This document shows positions 1-6,891 of a stretch of DNA of 13,850 nt, piece after piece. How positions within the stretch are numbered: position 1 is the stretch's first letter; each line of letters starts with the position of its first letter. Made by a program: the position numbers and the translations under genes. This DNA comes from Chryseobacterium sp. UBA6632 (GTDB lineage Bacteria > Bacteroidota > Bacteroidia > Flavobacteriales > Weeksellaceae). The stretch is taken from positions 1 through 13,850 of the forward strand of contig DKLU01000333.1 of assembly GCA_002455915.1 (NCBI GenBank), read 5' to 3'. Below the pieces are notes generated by a model. That model was not told where the DNA came from and searched no databases. It saw only the letters and a list, made by a program, of their open reading frames with translations.

Positions 1-572
1 AAGTTATTTCTTGTTGTTTTAACCTCTGTATTAAGAACGGTATTCTTAGTGTAGAACTGATCAAAACCAAGTCCTAAATTGATTCCTAAAGACTGTGTAG
101 CCATATATGTTACACCAGCTTTAGCCTTCCACGTTAAACCATCGTTTGTAGAGTCTGCATTAAAAGCAGCCCCAGAAGAAAGACTGTATTTTTCTTTATA
201 AGTAGCATACCCGATACCTGCTCCTACGAATGGGAAAAGTTTGCTTCCTGTATTGAAATAATACGTTGCAGTCGGCATTACAGAAAATGTAGTATTTGTT
301 AATTTATCGCCATCAAACTTATTGGTGTTGCTGTTGAATCCTAAATCGATTCCTACCGCCAAACCGTCGATTACGAAATATCCTACAGAAGGTGTAATAG
401 AAAAGTTAGAAATTTTAGGGCCGTCATTAGACTCTCCGTTAGCTTTCACTGTAGAGCTTTGAGCATTGAATCCTAATCCTGTGTTTCCACTGATTACCCA
501 GTCACCTTTAGTCATTTGTGCGTTTGACAATCCGAAAAGTGCCACAGCACCAGCTAATAATAATTTTTTCAT
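1..572 (-). CDS. Outer-membrane beta-barrel protein, 3' end outside window
   Basis: The frame opens with ATG at 572 and stays open to the left edge, giving 190 residues without a stop, so the C-terminus is missing. Residues 1-19 (MKKLLLAGAVALFGLSNAQ) are a signal peptide with probable cleavage after NAQ or just before it. The mature part alternates short polar and hydrophobic stretches rich in Gly and aromatic residues (for example SVGYFVIDGLAVGIDLGF, then FPFVGAGIGYATY), typical of an 8- to 10-strand outer-membrane barrel of the OmpW/OMP_b-brl class. It starts 35 bases after the stop of the next barrel gene upstream, and I see no TAnnTTTG box in that gap, so the two are probably co-transcribed. 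The signal peptide is identical in protein sequence to that of the neighbour, while the barrel is clearly diverged. The barrel class is well supported; the ligand or function is unknown. Confidence 0.85.
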   Translation of the reverse strand, partial: MKKLLLAGAVALFGLSNAQMTKGDWVISGNTGLGFNAQSSTVKANGESNDGPKISNFSITPSVGYFVIDGLAVGIDLGFNSNTNKFDGDKLTNTTFSVMPTATYYFNTGSKLFPFVGAGIGYATYKEKYSLSSGAAFNADSTNDGLTWKAKAGVTYMATQSLGINLGLGFDQFYTKNTVLNTEVKTTRNN

Positions 573-607
573 AGTTAAAAAATTTAAAGTATTAATTTGT
601 TTATATT

Positions 608-1273
608 TTACTGTTGATTTTCTTTTTTATTGATGACGTATTTTACCCCAAGATTGAATCCGAACTTATAATTGCTGGTCGCGTTATCAAAATCTTCATA
701 TTTAAAACGATCATATCCAAACTCTCCTATTGTAGCTTCAATAGACCAGTTTTTATTGATAAAATAGTCTAATCCCGGCTTGATATTTACCCCAATCGAA
801 GTAAATTTATATTCCATATTCTGAGTATCCTCATACATATAGCCATAAGCCACATCAGTTGTTTTAGAATTTGCCTCAATTTCTGTTTTACCCAATTTTA
901 CAGGAATTTCTAACTGTCCGAAGAAGTATAATTTATCAGATAAAGTCCAGTATTTTCTTACAAACGGAGCGATAGTGAAAGCAGGTTCTTTACGTATAAA
1001 TTCAAATTCTGAAACATAGCTTCCATTCATATATAATTGACTGTATGTTTTTTTACTGTGAGAAAATCCCCAGCTTGCCCCCACAGCTAAATTAGGCGCT
1101 ACGAAAACACCTACACTTGGCAACGCTTTGAATTCTTGTGTACTTTCGTTGGTATTTTTATTTTCGTTTTTAGAATAATTTACCTGTCCGGAAATATAAA
1201 CAGCTCCCCTGTTGATCTGAGCATTTGACAAACCAAACAGTGCCACAGCACCTGCTAGTAATAACTTTTTCAT
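608..1273 (-). CDS. Outer-membrane beta-barrel protein (tandem paralogue)
   Basis: This 221-residue protein begins with the same 19-residue signal peptide as the gene to its left. The mature chain has alternating amphipathic strands and periplasmic-turn/extracellular-loop character. The segment FVRKYWTLSDKLYFFGQLEIPV and the C-terminal stretch with YFINKNWSIEATIGEFGY correspond closely to the 1552-2154 paralogue (FVRKYWTLGEKFYIFGQLSVP; YFLNKNWTLEATIGDFGY). The last barrel strand, LGVKYVINK, is followed by a short polar tail, KENQQ, instead of ending at the aromatic strand as outer-membrane barrels usually do. ATG at 1273 is the only start that gives the signal peptide. A 10-bp inverted repeat lies in its leader. 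Function beyond an outer-membrane barrel cannot be assigned. Confidence 0.88.
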   Translation of the reverse strand: MKKLLLAGAVALFGLSNAQINRGAVYISGQVNYSKNENKNTNESTQEFKALPSVGVFVAPNLAVGASWGFSHSKKTYSQLYMNGSYVSEFEFIRKEPAFTIAPFVRKYWTLSDKLYFFGQLEIPVKLGKTEIEANSKTTDVAYGYMYEDTQNMEYKFTSIGVNIKPGLDYFINKNWSIEATIGEFGYDRFKYEDFDNATSNYKFGFNLGVKYVINKKENQQ

Positions 1274-1300
1274 GTATTAGTTTTAAATATTTTTATCATT

Positions 1301-1331
1301 GAATGCTTTAAAATTTAATAATAAAGCATTC
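1301..1331. repeat. Perfect 10-bp inverted repeat in leader of barrel gene
   Basis: GAATGCTTTA (1301-1310) and TAAAGCATTC (1322-1331) are exact reverse complements around an 11-base AT loop. A run of T follows on the plus strand (about 1333-1340), so as RNA it would look like an intrinsic terminator for rightward transcription, although both flanking genes read leftward. For leftward transcription the hairpin would fall about 28 bases before the ATG at 1273, within the 5' leader. It may be a remnant of the terminator of the decayed copy next to it or a leader structure; the sequence does not decide. Confidence 0.55.
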
Positions 1332-1345
1332 GTATTTTTTTTGAT

Positions 1346-1465
1346 TTATTTAGCGAAAACGTATTTCAACCTATGAAATAGATAATCTTCTATGAAAACA
1401 CAGATTTTACCGCTGTGAATTTGAATCTTCGAAAGCAAGAAAGTGAATAAGAAATGTATTTTCAT
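1346..1465 (-). pseudogene. Remnant of a further barrel paralogue (C-terminal end)
   Basis: Reading leftward, a 39-codon frame from ATG at 1465 ends in LKYVFAK followed by TAA at 1346. The neighbouring intact gene ends in VKYVFAK followed by TAA. Over the last 21 bases the two match at 19 positions. Upstream of this tail the frame (for example KICVFIEDYLFHR) does not resemble a barrel, so only about 1346-1369 is supported as homologous. The simplest reading is that a third tandem copy was deleted down to its 3' end. Whether the 39-residue frame is translated is doubtful: it has no recognisable domain and no visible promoter. Confidence 0.5.
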
Positions 1466-1491
1466 GGTTTAAATTTAGTTTTTATATGGAG

Positions 1492-1523
1492 AAAAAGTCC
1501 CAAGAAAAAATCTCAGGACTTTT
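1492..1523 (-). terminator. Intrinsic terminator of barrel gene 1552-2154
   Basis: AAAAGTCC (1493-1500) pairs with GGACTTTT (1516-1523), and an inner AGA/TCT pairing extends the stem. On the minus strand the hairpin ends in TTTTT. It lies 29 bases past the stop of the barrel gene and separates that gene from the remnant and from the two barrel genes to the left. Confidence 0.75.
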
Positions 1524-1551
1524 AGCTTTTTCAGCTTATATGCTTTGTTTA

Positions 1552-2154
1552 TTATTTAGCAAAAACATATTTAACACCGATTCCTACTGACGCTAAGTCA
1601 AGACCGAAGTTATAGTTATCTACGCTTTTAGCATCTTTGTACTTGAAATTGCTGTATCCGAAGTCACCGATAGTAGCCTCAAGAGTCCAGTTTTTGTTCA
1701 AGAAATAATCTAAACCTGGCTTCACAGAAACTCCGAAAGAGTTGAAAGTTTCTTTGTTTGAAGTGTTAGTAAGATTGTTCTCACCTTTATCGCTTCCGAA
1801 TGCCATAGGCACAGAAAGTTGACCGAAGATGTAGAATTTCTCACCTAAAGTCCAGTACTTTCTTACGAAAGGCTCAACTACAAATGCAGAAATTGTGTTT
1901 TTAGTGTTTACAGTAGCTGTTTCTGTTTTTTCAACATTAGAAGCATAACCAACACCTACACCAACTGCTAAGTTAGTACCAACGAAATATCCTACAGTAG
2001 GAACTAATTTAAGATCGTTTGTTTTAACATTTGTATTGTTATCTTCGCTAGCTGCAAAGTTTACAGTACCTGATAAATATGTAGTTCCTTTAGCGATTTG
2101 AGCGTTTGATAAACCGAAAAGTGCAATAGCACCCGCTAATAATACTTTTTTCAT
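1552..2154 (-). CDS. Outer-membrane beta-barrel protein (tandem paralogue)
   Basis: This 200-residue protein has the signal peptide MKKVLLAGAIALFGLSNAQ, two conservative changes from its two neighbours. The mature part shows alternating strand patterns (VPTVGYFVGTNLAVGVGVGYAS, PFVRKYWTLGEKFYIFGQLSVP) and ends in VGIGVKYVFAK, an aromatic-containing terminal strand as expected for outer-membrane insertion by BAM, here followed by AK. It is the closest relative of the 608-1273 product. A TAATTTTG box lies 30 bases upstream of the ATG and an intrinsic terminator follows the stop, so it is probably a single-gene transcript. It is likely an abundant small surface protein; no substrate can be inferred. 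Confidence 0.88.
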   Translation of the reverse strand: MKKVLLAGAIALFGLSNAQIAKGTTYLSGTVNFAASEDNNTNVKTNDLKLVPTVGYFVGTNLAVGVGVGYASNVEKTETATVNTKNTISAFVVEPFVRKYWTLGEKFYIFGQLSVPMAFGSDKGENNLTNTSNKETFNSFGVSVKPGLDYFLNKNWTLEATIGDFGYSNFKYKDAKSVDNYNFGLDLASVGIGVKYVFAK

Positions 2155-2183
2155 TTTTAAAAAATTTTAATACTTTCTGAGGG

Positions 2184-2191
2184 CAAAATTA
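2184..2191 (-). promoter_or_regulatory. Promoter -7 box (TAATTTTG) for barrel gene
   Basis: The minus strand reads TAATTTTG, a match to the Bacteroidota -7 consensus TAnnTTTG, 30 bases before the ATG at 2154. A TTG at the right distance for -33 is not present (TTA stands there), so the promoter is only half supported. Confidence 0.55.
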
Positions 2192-2462
2192 CAGTGGTAC
2201 CCGCGAATATTAAAATTTGTTAATGTGATTAATATCATTGATGAATATTGGCAATTTTCGACAATAAAGCGTATTAAATAAAGCGCTTTGACTTTTTCTC
2301 AATATTTTAATAAAAAAAACTACAATTTTTCAACAGTAGTTGAGAAACGTTTACTTTATTAAATCTTAATTTAAGGCTAAATTCTGGTTAAAACCATTGC
2401 TTTTTATCTTTAAATTATGTTAAAATTAATTCTTCTTAATATAAAATTTTCATATAATTCAT

Positions 2463-2490
2463 AAAAAGCGAGGCAAATATTGCCTCGCTC
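2463..2490 (-). terminator. Intrinsic terminator of porin-like gene
   Basis: GCGAGGCAA (2468-2476) and TTGCCTCGC (2480-2488) form a perfect 9-bp stem with a 3-base loop, followed by TTTTT on the minus strand. It lies 26 bases past the stop of the 2514-3161 gene. Confidence 0.88.
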
Positions 2491-2513
2491 ATGTTTTTTA
2501 TAACAGTAAAACT

Positions 2514-3161
2514 TTAGTTATTACCAAATTTGAAACCTACACCAATTTGTGCAAAGCTATTGTGTACTTTTCCAAATCCTGATTCTTTTGCAAGATCCGA
2601 AATACCGTAGTTGTATCTTGCGTCGAAGAATAATCCGTTTTCCAACATATATTCTACACCGATAAATGGAGCGATATTCAGTTTCTTATAAAGATCTTTC
2701 ACATCTTCATCATTATCCCCTTCCAATTCTAAACCTGGAATGTTTAAACCACCGTCATAAACAGCTTTTGCCTTAGCAGACAAAATAACACCGAAGCTTG
2801 CACCAGCAGAGATTGAAAAGCCTTCTGTAATGAAATATTTTGCGGAAACCGGAACCAATACTGTTCCTAATGTAGTTTTTGTTTTAAAACCACCGAAATC
2901 TTCCTCATCGTTGTATTTGGACTTTCCTCCAAGTGGCGAATAAAGAACTTCTCCCTGAACACCGAATTTATCACTGATTTTATATTCTGCCATACCTCCA
3001 ACATAAAAAGTATGCATTGGATCTGAACTGATTGGGTCTTCAGTATCTTTATATTTTAAAGTGGAAAAAGAATATCCAGCTTTTGGCCCGAATCTGAATT
3101 CCTGAGCCTGTGTCGAAATCCCCATAACAGCAACTGCTGCAACTAGTAAAATTTTCTTCAT
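2514..3161 (-). CDS. Porin-family outer-membrane beta-barrel protein
   Basis: This 215-residue protein has a signal peptide ending in STQAQ (about residue 20), then FRFGPKAGYSFSTL, the typical first strand of the OMP_b-brl_2 'porin family' barrels of Bacteroidota. Later strands include FYVGGMAEYKISDKFGVQGEVLYSP, LVPVSAKYFI, FSISAGASFGVIL and the final AQIGVGFKF before the tail GNN. One acidic loop, roughly residues 147-156 (EGDNDEDVKD), is probably extracellular. It differs clearly from the three MKK-LLAG barrels to its left and is not a recent duplicate of them. It has its own promoter (TTG-N20-TAGATTTG) and terminator, so it is a single-gene unit. Function is unknown beyond membership of the family. 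Confidence 0.9.
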   Translation of the reverse strand: MKKILLVAAVAVMGISTQAQEFRFGPKAGYSFSTLKYKDTEDPISSDPMHTFYVGGMAEYKISDKFGVQGEVLYSPLGGKSKYNDEEDFGGFKTKTTLGTVLVPVSAKYFITEGFSISAGASFGVILSAKAKAVYDGGLNIPGLELEGDNDEDVKDLYKKLNIAPFIGVEYMLENGLFFDARYNYGISDLAKESGFGKVHNSFAQIGVGFKFGNN

Positions 3162-3189
3162 AGTATTAGTTTTTTAATTAAAATGAGCG

Positions 3190-3220
3190 CAAATCTAAAC
3201 ATTAATTTTAGATTTAACAA
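3190..3220 (-). promoter_or_regulatory. Promoter of porin-like gene
   Basis: On the minus strand TTG (3220-3218) is followed after 20 bases by TAGATTTG (3197-3190), a full match to the Bacteroidota arrangement of TTG and TAnnTTTG. The box ends 28 bases before the ATG at 3161, giving a leader of about 20-25 bases. Confidence 0.8.
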
Positions 3221-3290
3221 ATTTTAACAAAATAAAAATGTTAAAATTAATTTTATTTAATTTATCACTTCAAAGTACCGCTATAAAAGC

Positions 3291-3325
3291 AAAAACGGAA
3301 TCAAACATCATTTGATTCCGTTTTT
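3291..3325 (-). terminator. Intrinsic terminator of phoH (strong, 15-bp stem)
   Basis: Bases 3291-3305 and 3311-3325 are exact reverse complements (core ACGGAATCAAA/TTTGATTCCGT) around the 5-base loop CATCA. The outer A/T pairs give a U-run in either direction, so it could work on both strands. It lies 22 bases past the phoH stop. Confidence 0.9.
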
Positions 3326-3347
3326 TTATTCGTTAAAAGTATATTTA

Positions 3348-4307
3348 CTAATCGTTTCGTTGTCTCTTATCCTCATCGTTGTAAGCAAGAATAATTTTTC
3401 TTACCACAGGGTGTCTCACAACATCTTCTTCAGTTAAGTGAACAAATCCTATCTCTTTTACATCTTTCAAAATTCTCATCGCTTCTTTTAATCCGGATTG
3501 TTGTTTTGGTGGCAAATCTACCTGACTTGGGTCTCCTGTAATGATAAATTTCGCATTCATTCCCATTCTCGTTAAAAACATTTTCATTTGAGAATGTGTC
3601 GTATTTTGAGCTTCATCTAAAATTACAAAAGCATCATCCAGCGTTCTACCTCTCATAAAAGCCAATGGAGCTACCTCAATTACCTTTTTCTCAATAAAAC
3701 CGTCTAGTTTTTCATGCGGAATCATATCACGAAGCGCATCATACAAAGGCTGTAAATACGGATCTAGTTTCTCTTTCAAATCTCCAGGTAAAAACCCTAA
3801 ACTCTCCCCTGCTTCTACCGCAGGTCTGGTAAGCACAATCCTTTTTACCGATTTGTCTCTTAAAGCTTTTGCAGCCAATGCCACACTCGTATATGTTTTT
3901 CCCGTTCCTGCAGGTCCAATGGCAAAAACCATATCTTTTTTCTCAGTTTCTTTTACTAATTTTTTAAGATTGGTGGTTTTAGCTTTAATAATTTTACCAT
4001 TTACCCCTTTTACGATAATATCCTGATCGAAAACTAACTGTTTTTCATTCTCATCTTTAAGATTTAGAATATTTTCAACGTCTTTCAGGTCGATAGAATT
4101 ATTTTTAGAAATAAATTTTACGATATCATCAAGTTTATTTTTAAATATGTCTAAAGCTTCCTGATTGCCCATCGCGAAGATGTAATGATCTCTTCCGGTA
4201 ATTTTAAGCGTCGGAAAGCTTGATTTTATTAAATTGAAATATTGGTTATTAACTCCATAGAAGATTTTCGCATCGATATCTTCCAAATCATATGTTAATT
4301 CAAACAT
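3348..4307 (-). CDS. phoH: PhoH-family ATPase
   Basis: This 319-residue protein is a cytoplasmic P-loop NTPase of the PhoH/YbeZ family. The N-terminal 100 or so residues form the family's small leading domain (FPTLKITGRDHYIFAMGNQEAL, KH-like). The ATPase part carries Walker A GPAGTGKT (131-138), the KEKLDPYLQPLYDALRDM segment (178-195) typical of the family, Walker B VILDEAQNTT (228-237) and the sensor-like GDPSQVDLPP (258-267). The length is usual for the family. Proteins of this group are linked to RNA metabolism and ribosome maturation through the partner YbeY; that partner gene is not in this window. It is transcribed alone, divergently from the DUF62 gene, with a strong terminator. All motifs are intact. 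The identity is firm and the cellular role less so. Confidence 0.95.
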   Translation of the reverse strand: MFELTYDLEDIDAKIFYGVNNQYFNLIKSSFPTLKITGRDHYIFAMGNQEALDIFKNKLDDIVKFISKNNSIDLKDVENILNLKDENEKQLVFDQDIIVKGVNGKIIKAKTTNLKKLVKETEKKDMVFAIGPAGTGKTYTSVALAAKALRDKSVKRIVLTRPAVEAGESLGFLPGDLKEKLDPYLQPLYDALRDMIPHEKLDGFIEKKVIEVAPLAFMRGRTLDDAFVILDEAQNTTHSQMKMFLTRMGMNAKFIITGDPSQVDLPPKQQSGLKEAMRILKDVKEIGFVHLTEEDVVRHPVVRKIILAYNDEDKRQRND

Positions 4308-4404
4308 GCAGTATTTTTATTTTTAGATTTTAAATTTAAAGCTTTTTTTGAAATTTATATCAAATTCTTTTCCATAATATTTCGGGCTTTCTTTTTATTT
4401 TAGA

Positions 4405-4412
4405 TAAATTTG
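4405..4412 (+). promoter_or_regulatory. Promoter -7 box (TAAATTTG) for DUF62 gene
   Basis: TAAATTTG fits the TAnnTTTG consensus and ends 37 bases before the ATG at 4450, within the 142-base divergent region shared with phoH. No TTG is seen about 20 bases upstream. I found no comparable box facing phoH. Confidence 0.6.
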
Positions 4413-4449
4413 CAGTATTCGATTATTCTAAATATTCTTAAAACTACAA

Positions 4450-5277
4450 ATGTCAATTATTACCCTTACTTCAGATTTCGGAAATTTAGACTACAGAGTG
4501 GCCGCTTTGAAGGGCAGCATTCTGTCTCTAAACCAGAAGGTTAATATTGTTGATATTACTCACGATATTCAGGCTTTCAACCTTGTACAGACGTCGTACA
4601 TCGTACGAAATGCCTATAAACATTTTCCGAAAGGCACCATTCATATCCTTTCCGTTGACAGTTTTCAACATAAATCAAGGAAAAATATTGTATACAAATC
4701 GGCCGGACATTACTTTATTTCGGCAGACAACGGACTTTTAAGTTTAATTTTTTTTGATATTAAACCTGAAGCCATTTATGAAATTACATTAAACAACAGA
4801 TTCGACGATATTGTAAACTTTACTTCCACGGACGTTTTCGTGCCTGCTGCCGTACATTTGGCTAATGGCGGACTTCCCGAAGTGATCGGCAGAAAAATAG
4901 ATTCCGCAAAACAGCTTTTATTCCCTAAACCCGTTTATAATGAGTCTGAAAAGATGATTATCGGGGAAGTGACTTATATTGATAATTTCGGAAATATAAT
5001 ATCAAATATTGGCAAAGAATTTTTTGAAACAATTAACAAGGGATATGAAAATTTCACGATAAAATTTAGAAATCTGGCGGTTTCAAAAGTATTTTCTAGC
5101 CATACCGAAGTGGTTTCAGATTGGGAGCGGGAAACGGAATTCCACGGGCAATCGGCAGCAATCTTCAATGACAGTCAGCTTTTGGAGCTAACGATCTATA
5201 AAGGAAGTAAAAAGAACGGCGCCAAATCTCTATTTGGAATGAACGTGGGAGAAAATATTTACGTTGAATTTTCGTAA
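4450..5277 (+). CDS. DUF62 family protein (SAM hydrolase/fluorinase-like)
   Basis: This 275-residue cytoplasmic protein belongs to the superfamily that holds SAM hydrolases (SAM plus water to adenosine and methionine) and the SAM-dependent fluorinase and chlorinase. It opens with ITLTSDFGNLDYRVAALKGSI (4-24), the family's N-terminal signature. VDSFQHKSRK (69-78) stands at the usual VDPGVGxxRR segment, keeping Asp70 and Arg77 at the expected spacing of 7 but losing the glycines. ADNGLLS (92-98) and the second-domain IDNFGNIISNI (177-187) are also typical. At the usual FHGRDVF segment it reads FTSTDVF (124-130), so the His that completes the Asp-Arg-His triad of studied members appears to be Thr125. 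The family assignment is strong; the reaction is uncertain. It lies 63 bases before the E2 gene, which has its own promoter box. Confidence 0.88.
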   Translation: MSIITLTSDFGNLDYRVAALKGSILSLNQKVNIVDITHDIQAFNLVQTSYIVRNAYKHFPKGTIHILSVDSFQHKSRKNIVYKSAGHYFISADNGLLSLIFFDIKPEAIYEITLNNRFDDIVNFTSTDVFVPAAVHLANGGLPEVIGRKIDSAKQLLFPKPVYNESEKMIIGEVTYIDNFGNIISNIGKEFFETINKGYENFTIKFRNLAVSKVFSSHTEVVSDWERETEFHGQSAAIFNDSQLLELTIYKGSKKNGAKSLFGMNVGENIYVEFS

Positions 5278-5292
5278 AATTTAATAATTCAT

Positions 5293-5310
5293 AAAAAAAT
5301 CGATTTTTTT
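5293..5310. repeat. 18-bp perfect palindrome
   Basis: Seven A, then TCG framed as AT-CG-AT, then seven T make an exact palindrome in the short gap between the DUF62 gene and the E2 gene. It ends 2 bases before the TATATTTG box and covers the place where -33 contacts would lie. It may be an upstream promoter element, a weak terminator or chance in AT-rich DNA. Confidence 0.5.
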
Positions 5311-5312
5311 TA

Positions 5313-5320
5313 TATATTTG
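5313..5320 (+). promoter_or_regulatory. Promoter -7 box (TATATTTG) for E2 gene
   Basis: TATATTTG matches TAnnTTTG and ends 20 bases before the ATG at 5341. It suggests the E2 gene has its own promoter even though it follows the DUF62 gene closely. No TTG stands at the -33 position. Confidence 0.55.
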
Positions 5321-5340
5321 TCAAAATCTAAAAATTAAAA

Positions 5341-6639
5341 ATGGCAGAATACAAATTATTGCTTCCTTCCATGGGAGAAGGTGTTATGGAAGCGACAATT
5401 ATCACTTGGTTGTTCAACGAAGGCGATAGTGTAAAGGAAGATGATTCCGTAGTAGAAATTGCAACAGATAAGGTAGATTCAGACGTTCCGACACCAGTTT
5501 CGGGGAAAATTGTAAAGATTTTGAAGCAGAAGGACGAAGTTGCAAAAGTAGGTGAAGCCATTGCTATTTTAGAAATTGAAGGTGAAGGTGGAAATACAGC
5601 AACAGAAGAAGTAAAAGCTGAAACTCCGGTTACTACGCCAGACGCTGAAACATTGAAAACAATTGAACAGCCATTACAAGTTGCTGCTTCTACAGAGTTT
5701 TCGGGAGATCTTTATTTGTCTCCGCTTGTAAAATCAATCGCACAACAGGAAAATATTTCTGAAACTGAACTTAAATCTATCAAAGGTAGCGGTTTAGAAG
5801 GAAGAATTACCAAAGAAGATATTTTAGCTTACGTAAGCAACAGAGGAAACCAGCCAGCTCCACAAGCTGCTCCGGCAGTTTCTAAACCAGCTGCTACTTC
5901 GGCTCCGGCAGCTACCATTACCGCTGCTGCAGGTGATGAGATCATTCCGATGGACAGAATGAGAAAGATCATCGCTGAAAACATGGTGAAAGCTAAACAA
6001 ATTGCTCCGCACGTTACTTCTTTCATTGAAACAGACGTAACCAACGTGGTAAAATGGAGAAATAAAAACAAAGCTGTTTTTGAAAAACGTGAAGGTGAAA
6101 AACTAACGTTCATGCCTATTTTCGTGAAAGCGGTTGTAAAAGCGATTCAAGATTTCCCAATGATTAATGTTTCCATCAGTGGAGAAAATATCATTAAAAA
6201 GAAAAATATCAACATCGGTATGGCAACTGCTTTACCAGACGGAAATTTAATCGTTCCTGTAATTAAAAATGCAGATCAGTTGTCACTTTCAGGATTGGCA
6301 AAAGCGATCAACGATTTGGCATACAGAGCAAGAAACAAAAAATTAAGACCTGAAGATACTCAGGGCGCAACATATACGATTTCTAACGTAGGAAGCTTCG
6401 GAAACCTTATGGGAACACCTATTATTCCTCAGCCTCAGGTTGCCATTTTAGCAATCGGAGCCATCGTTAAAAAACCTGCAGTTCTTGAAACGGCTGATGG
6501 AGATGTTATTGCGATCAGAAACCTGATGTTCATGTCTCACTCTTACGATCACAGAGTGGTAGACGGTTCTCTTGGCGGAATGATGTTGAAGCACGTTCAC
6601 GATTACCTTGAAAATTGGGATCTGAACACAGAAATATAA
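5341..6639 (+). CDS. 2-oxoacid dehydrogenase complex E2 acyltransferase
   Basis: This 432-residue protein is the lipoylated acyltransferase core of a 2-oxoacid dehydrogenase complex, moving an acyl group from E1-bound intermediate to CoA. Residues 2-78 form one lipoyl domain with the lipoyl lysine Lys44 in ATDKVDSD. A Glu/Thr/Pro linker follows, then a peripheral subunit-binding domain (about 122-163, YLSPLVKSIAQQ to RITKEDILAYV). A second Ala/Pro-rich linker (about 168-195) leads to the catalytic domain, which ends with the active-site motif DHRVVDG (His404, Asp408). One lipoyl domain and the N-terminus MAEYKLLLPSMGEGVMEATI look more like a branched-chain 2-oxoacid E2 than a pyruvate E2, but the substrate is inferred. 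No E1 or E3 gene lies beside it. A REP-like repeat and a terminator follow. Confidence 0.93.
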   Translation: MAEYKLLLPSMGEGVMEATIITWLFNEGDSVKEDDSVVEIATDKVDSDVPTPVSGKIVKILKQKDEVAKVGEAIAILEIEGEGGNTATEEVKAETPVTTPDAETLKTIEQPLQVAASTEFSGDLYLSPLVKSIAQQENISETELKSIKGSGLEGRITKEDILAYVSNRGNQPAPQAAPAVSKPAATSAPAATITAAAGDEIIPMDRMRKIIAENMVKAKQIAPHVTSFIETDVTNVVKWRNKNKAVFEKREGEKLTFMPIFVKAVVKAIQDFPMINVSISGENIIKKKNINIGMATALPDGNLIVPVIKNADQLSLSGLAKAINDLAYRARNKKLRPEDTQGATYTISNVGSFGNLMGTPIIPQPQVAILAIGAIVKKPAVLETADGDVIAIRNLMFMSHSYDHRVVDGSLGGMMLKHVHDYLENWDLNTEI

Positions 6640-6719
6640 GTAATAATTAATTAGCAATGAGTAATTTTATTTACTGCTGATTGTATAAATGATGAATGAT
6701 AAGCGATAAATGATACAAT
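6640..6719. repeat. Low-complexity ATGAT/TAAT spacer
   Basis: The DNA after the E2 stop is made of short repeated words: TAATTAATTAGCAATGAGTAAT, broken into overlapping TAAT and GAGT units, then AATGATGAATGATAAG with a later AAATGATA (6687-6715). No gene is seen. Such spacers recur in flavobacterial intergenic DNA as I remember it; copy number in this genome is unknown. Confidence 0.4.
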
Positions 6720-6744
6720 TGTCATGTTGAGCTTGTCGAAACAT
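6720..6744 (+). repeat. REP-like intergenic repeat, copy 1
   Basis: The sequence begins TGTCATGTTGAGCTTGTC and continues GAAACAT; ATGTT and AACAT at its ends (6724-6728 and 6740-6744) can pair. I recognise the core TTGAGCTTGTCGAA as a dispersed intergenic motif common in flavobacteria. A diverged inverted copy lies at 8353-8373, so the two bracket the serine hydrolase gene. Confidence 0.55.
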
Positions 6745-6755
6745 CTTTACAATAC

Positions 6756-6788
6756 AAAACCTTCGAAATTTTTCGGAGGTTTTTTTTG
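6756..6788 (+). terminator. Intrinsic terminator after E2 gene
   Basis: AACCTTCGAA (6758-6767) pairs with TTCGGAGGTT (6772-6781) over 10 positions with one G-U pair, and is followed by eight or more T. It is 119 bases past the E2 stop, with the REP-like repeat inside the 3' untranslated region. Confidence 0.85.
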
Positions 6789-6891
6789 TTTGAAAAAATT
6801 TGTAACATTTTATCCAAATTCAAACAAACCATGTAATAGAATACGTTTTTCAACTGTCTTACAATAAAATAAGAACTAATATCCTCAAAAT

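Larger units (their letters stand above)
2155..2513. other. 359-base intergenic region
   Basis: No frame or RNA gene is recognisable here. The right part of the gene to the left is served by a TAATTTTG box (2184-2191, minus strand), and the terminator of the gene to the right lies at 2463-2490. In between are only AT-rich sequence, a direct repeat of ATAAAGCG (2264-2271 and 2278-2285), the second copy of which runs into the palindrome AAAGCGCTTT (2280-2289), and a small CAAC-AGTA-GTTG inverted repeat near 2331-2342. Confidence 0.6.

Noticed and set aside
5829..6113. Minus-strand frames inside the E2 gene
   Set aside because: Their Ala-rich or Ser-rich sequence is the complement of the Ala/Pro linker; no start context or promoter.
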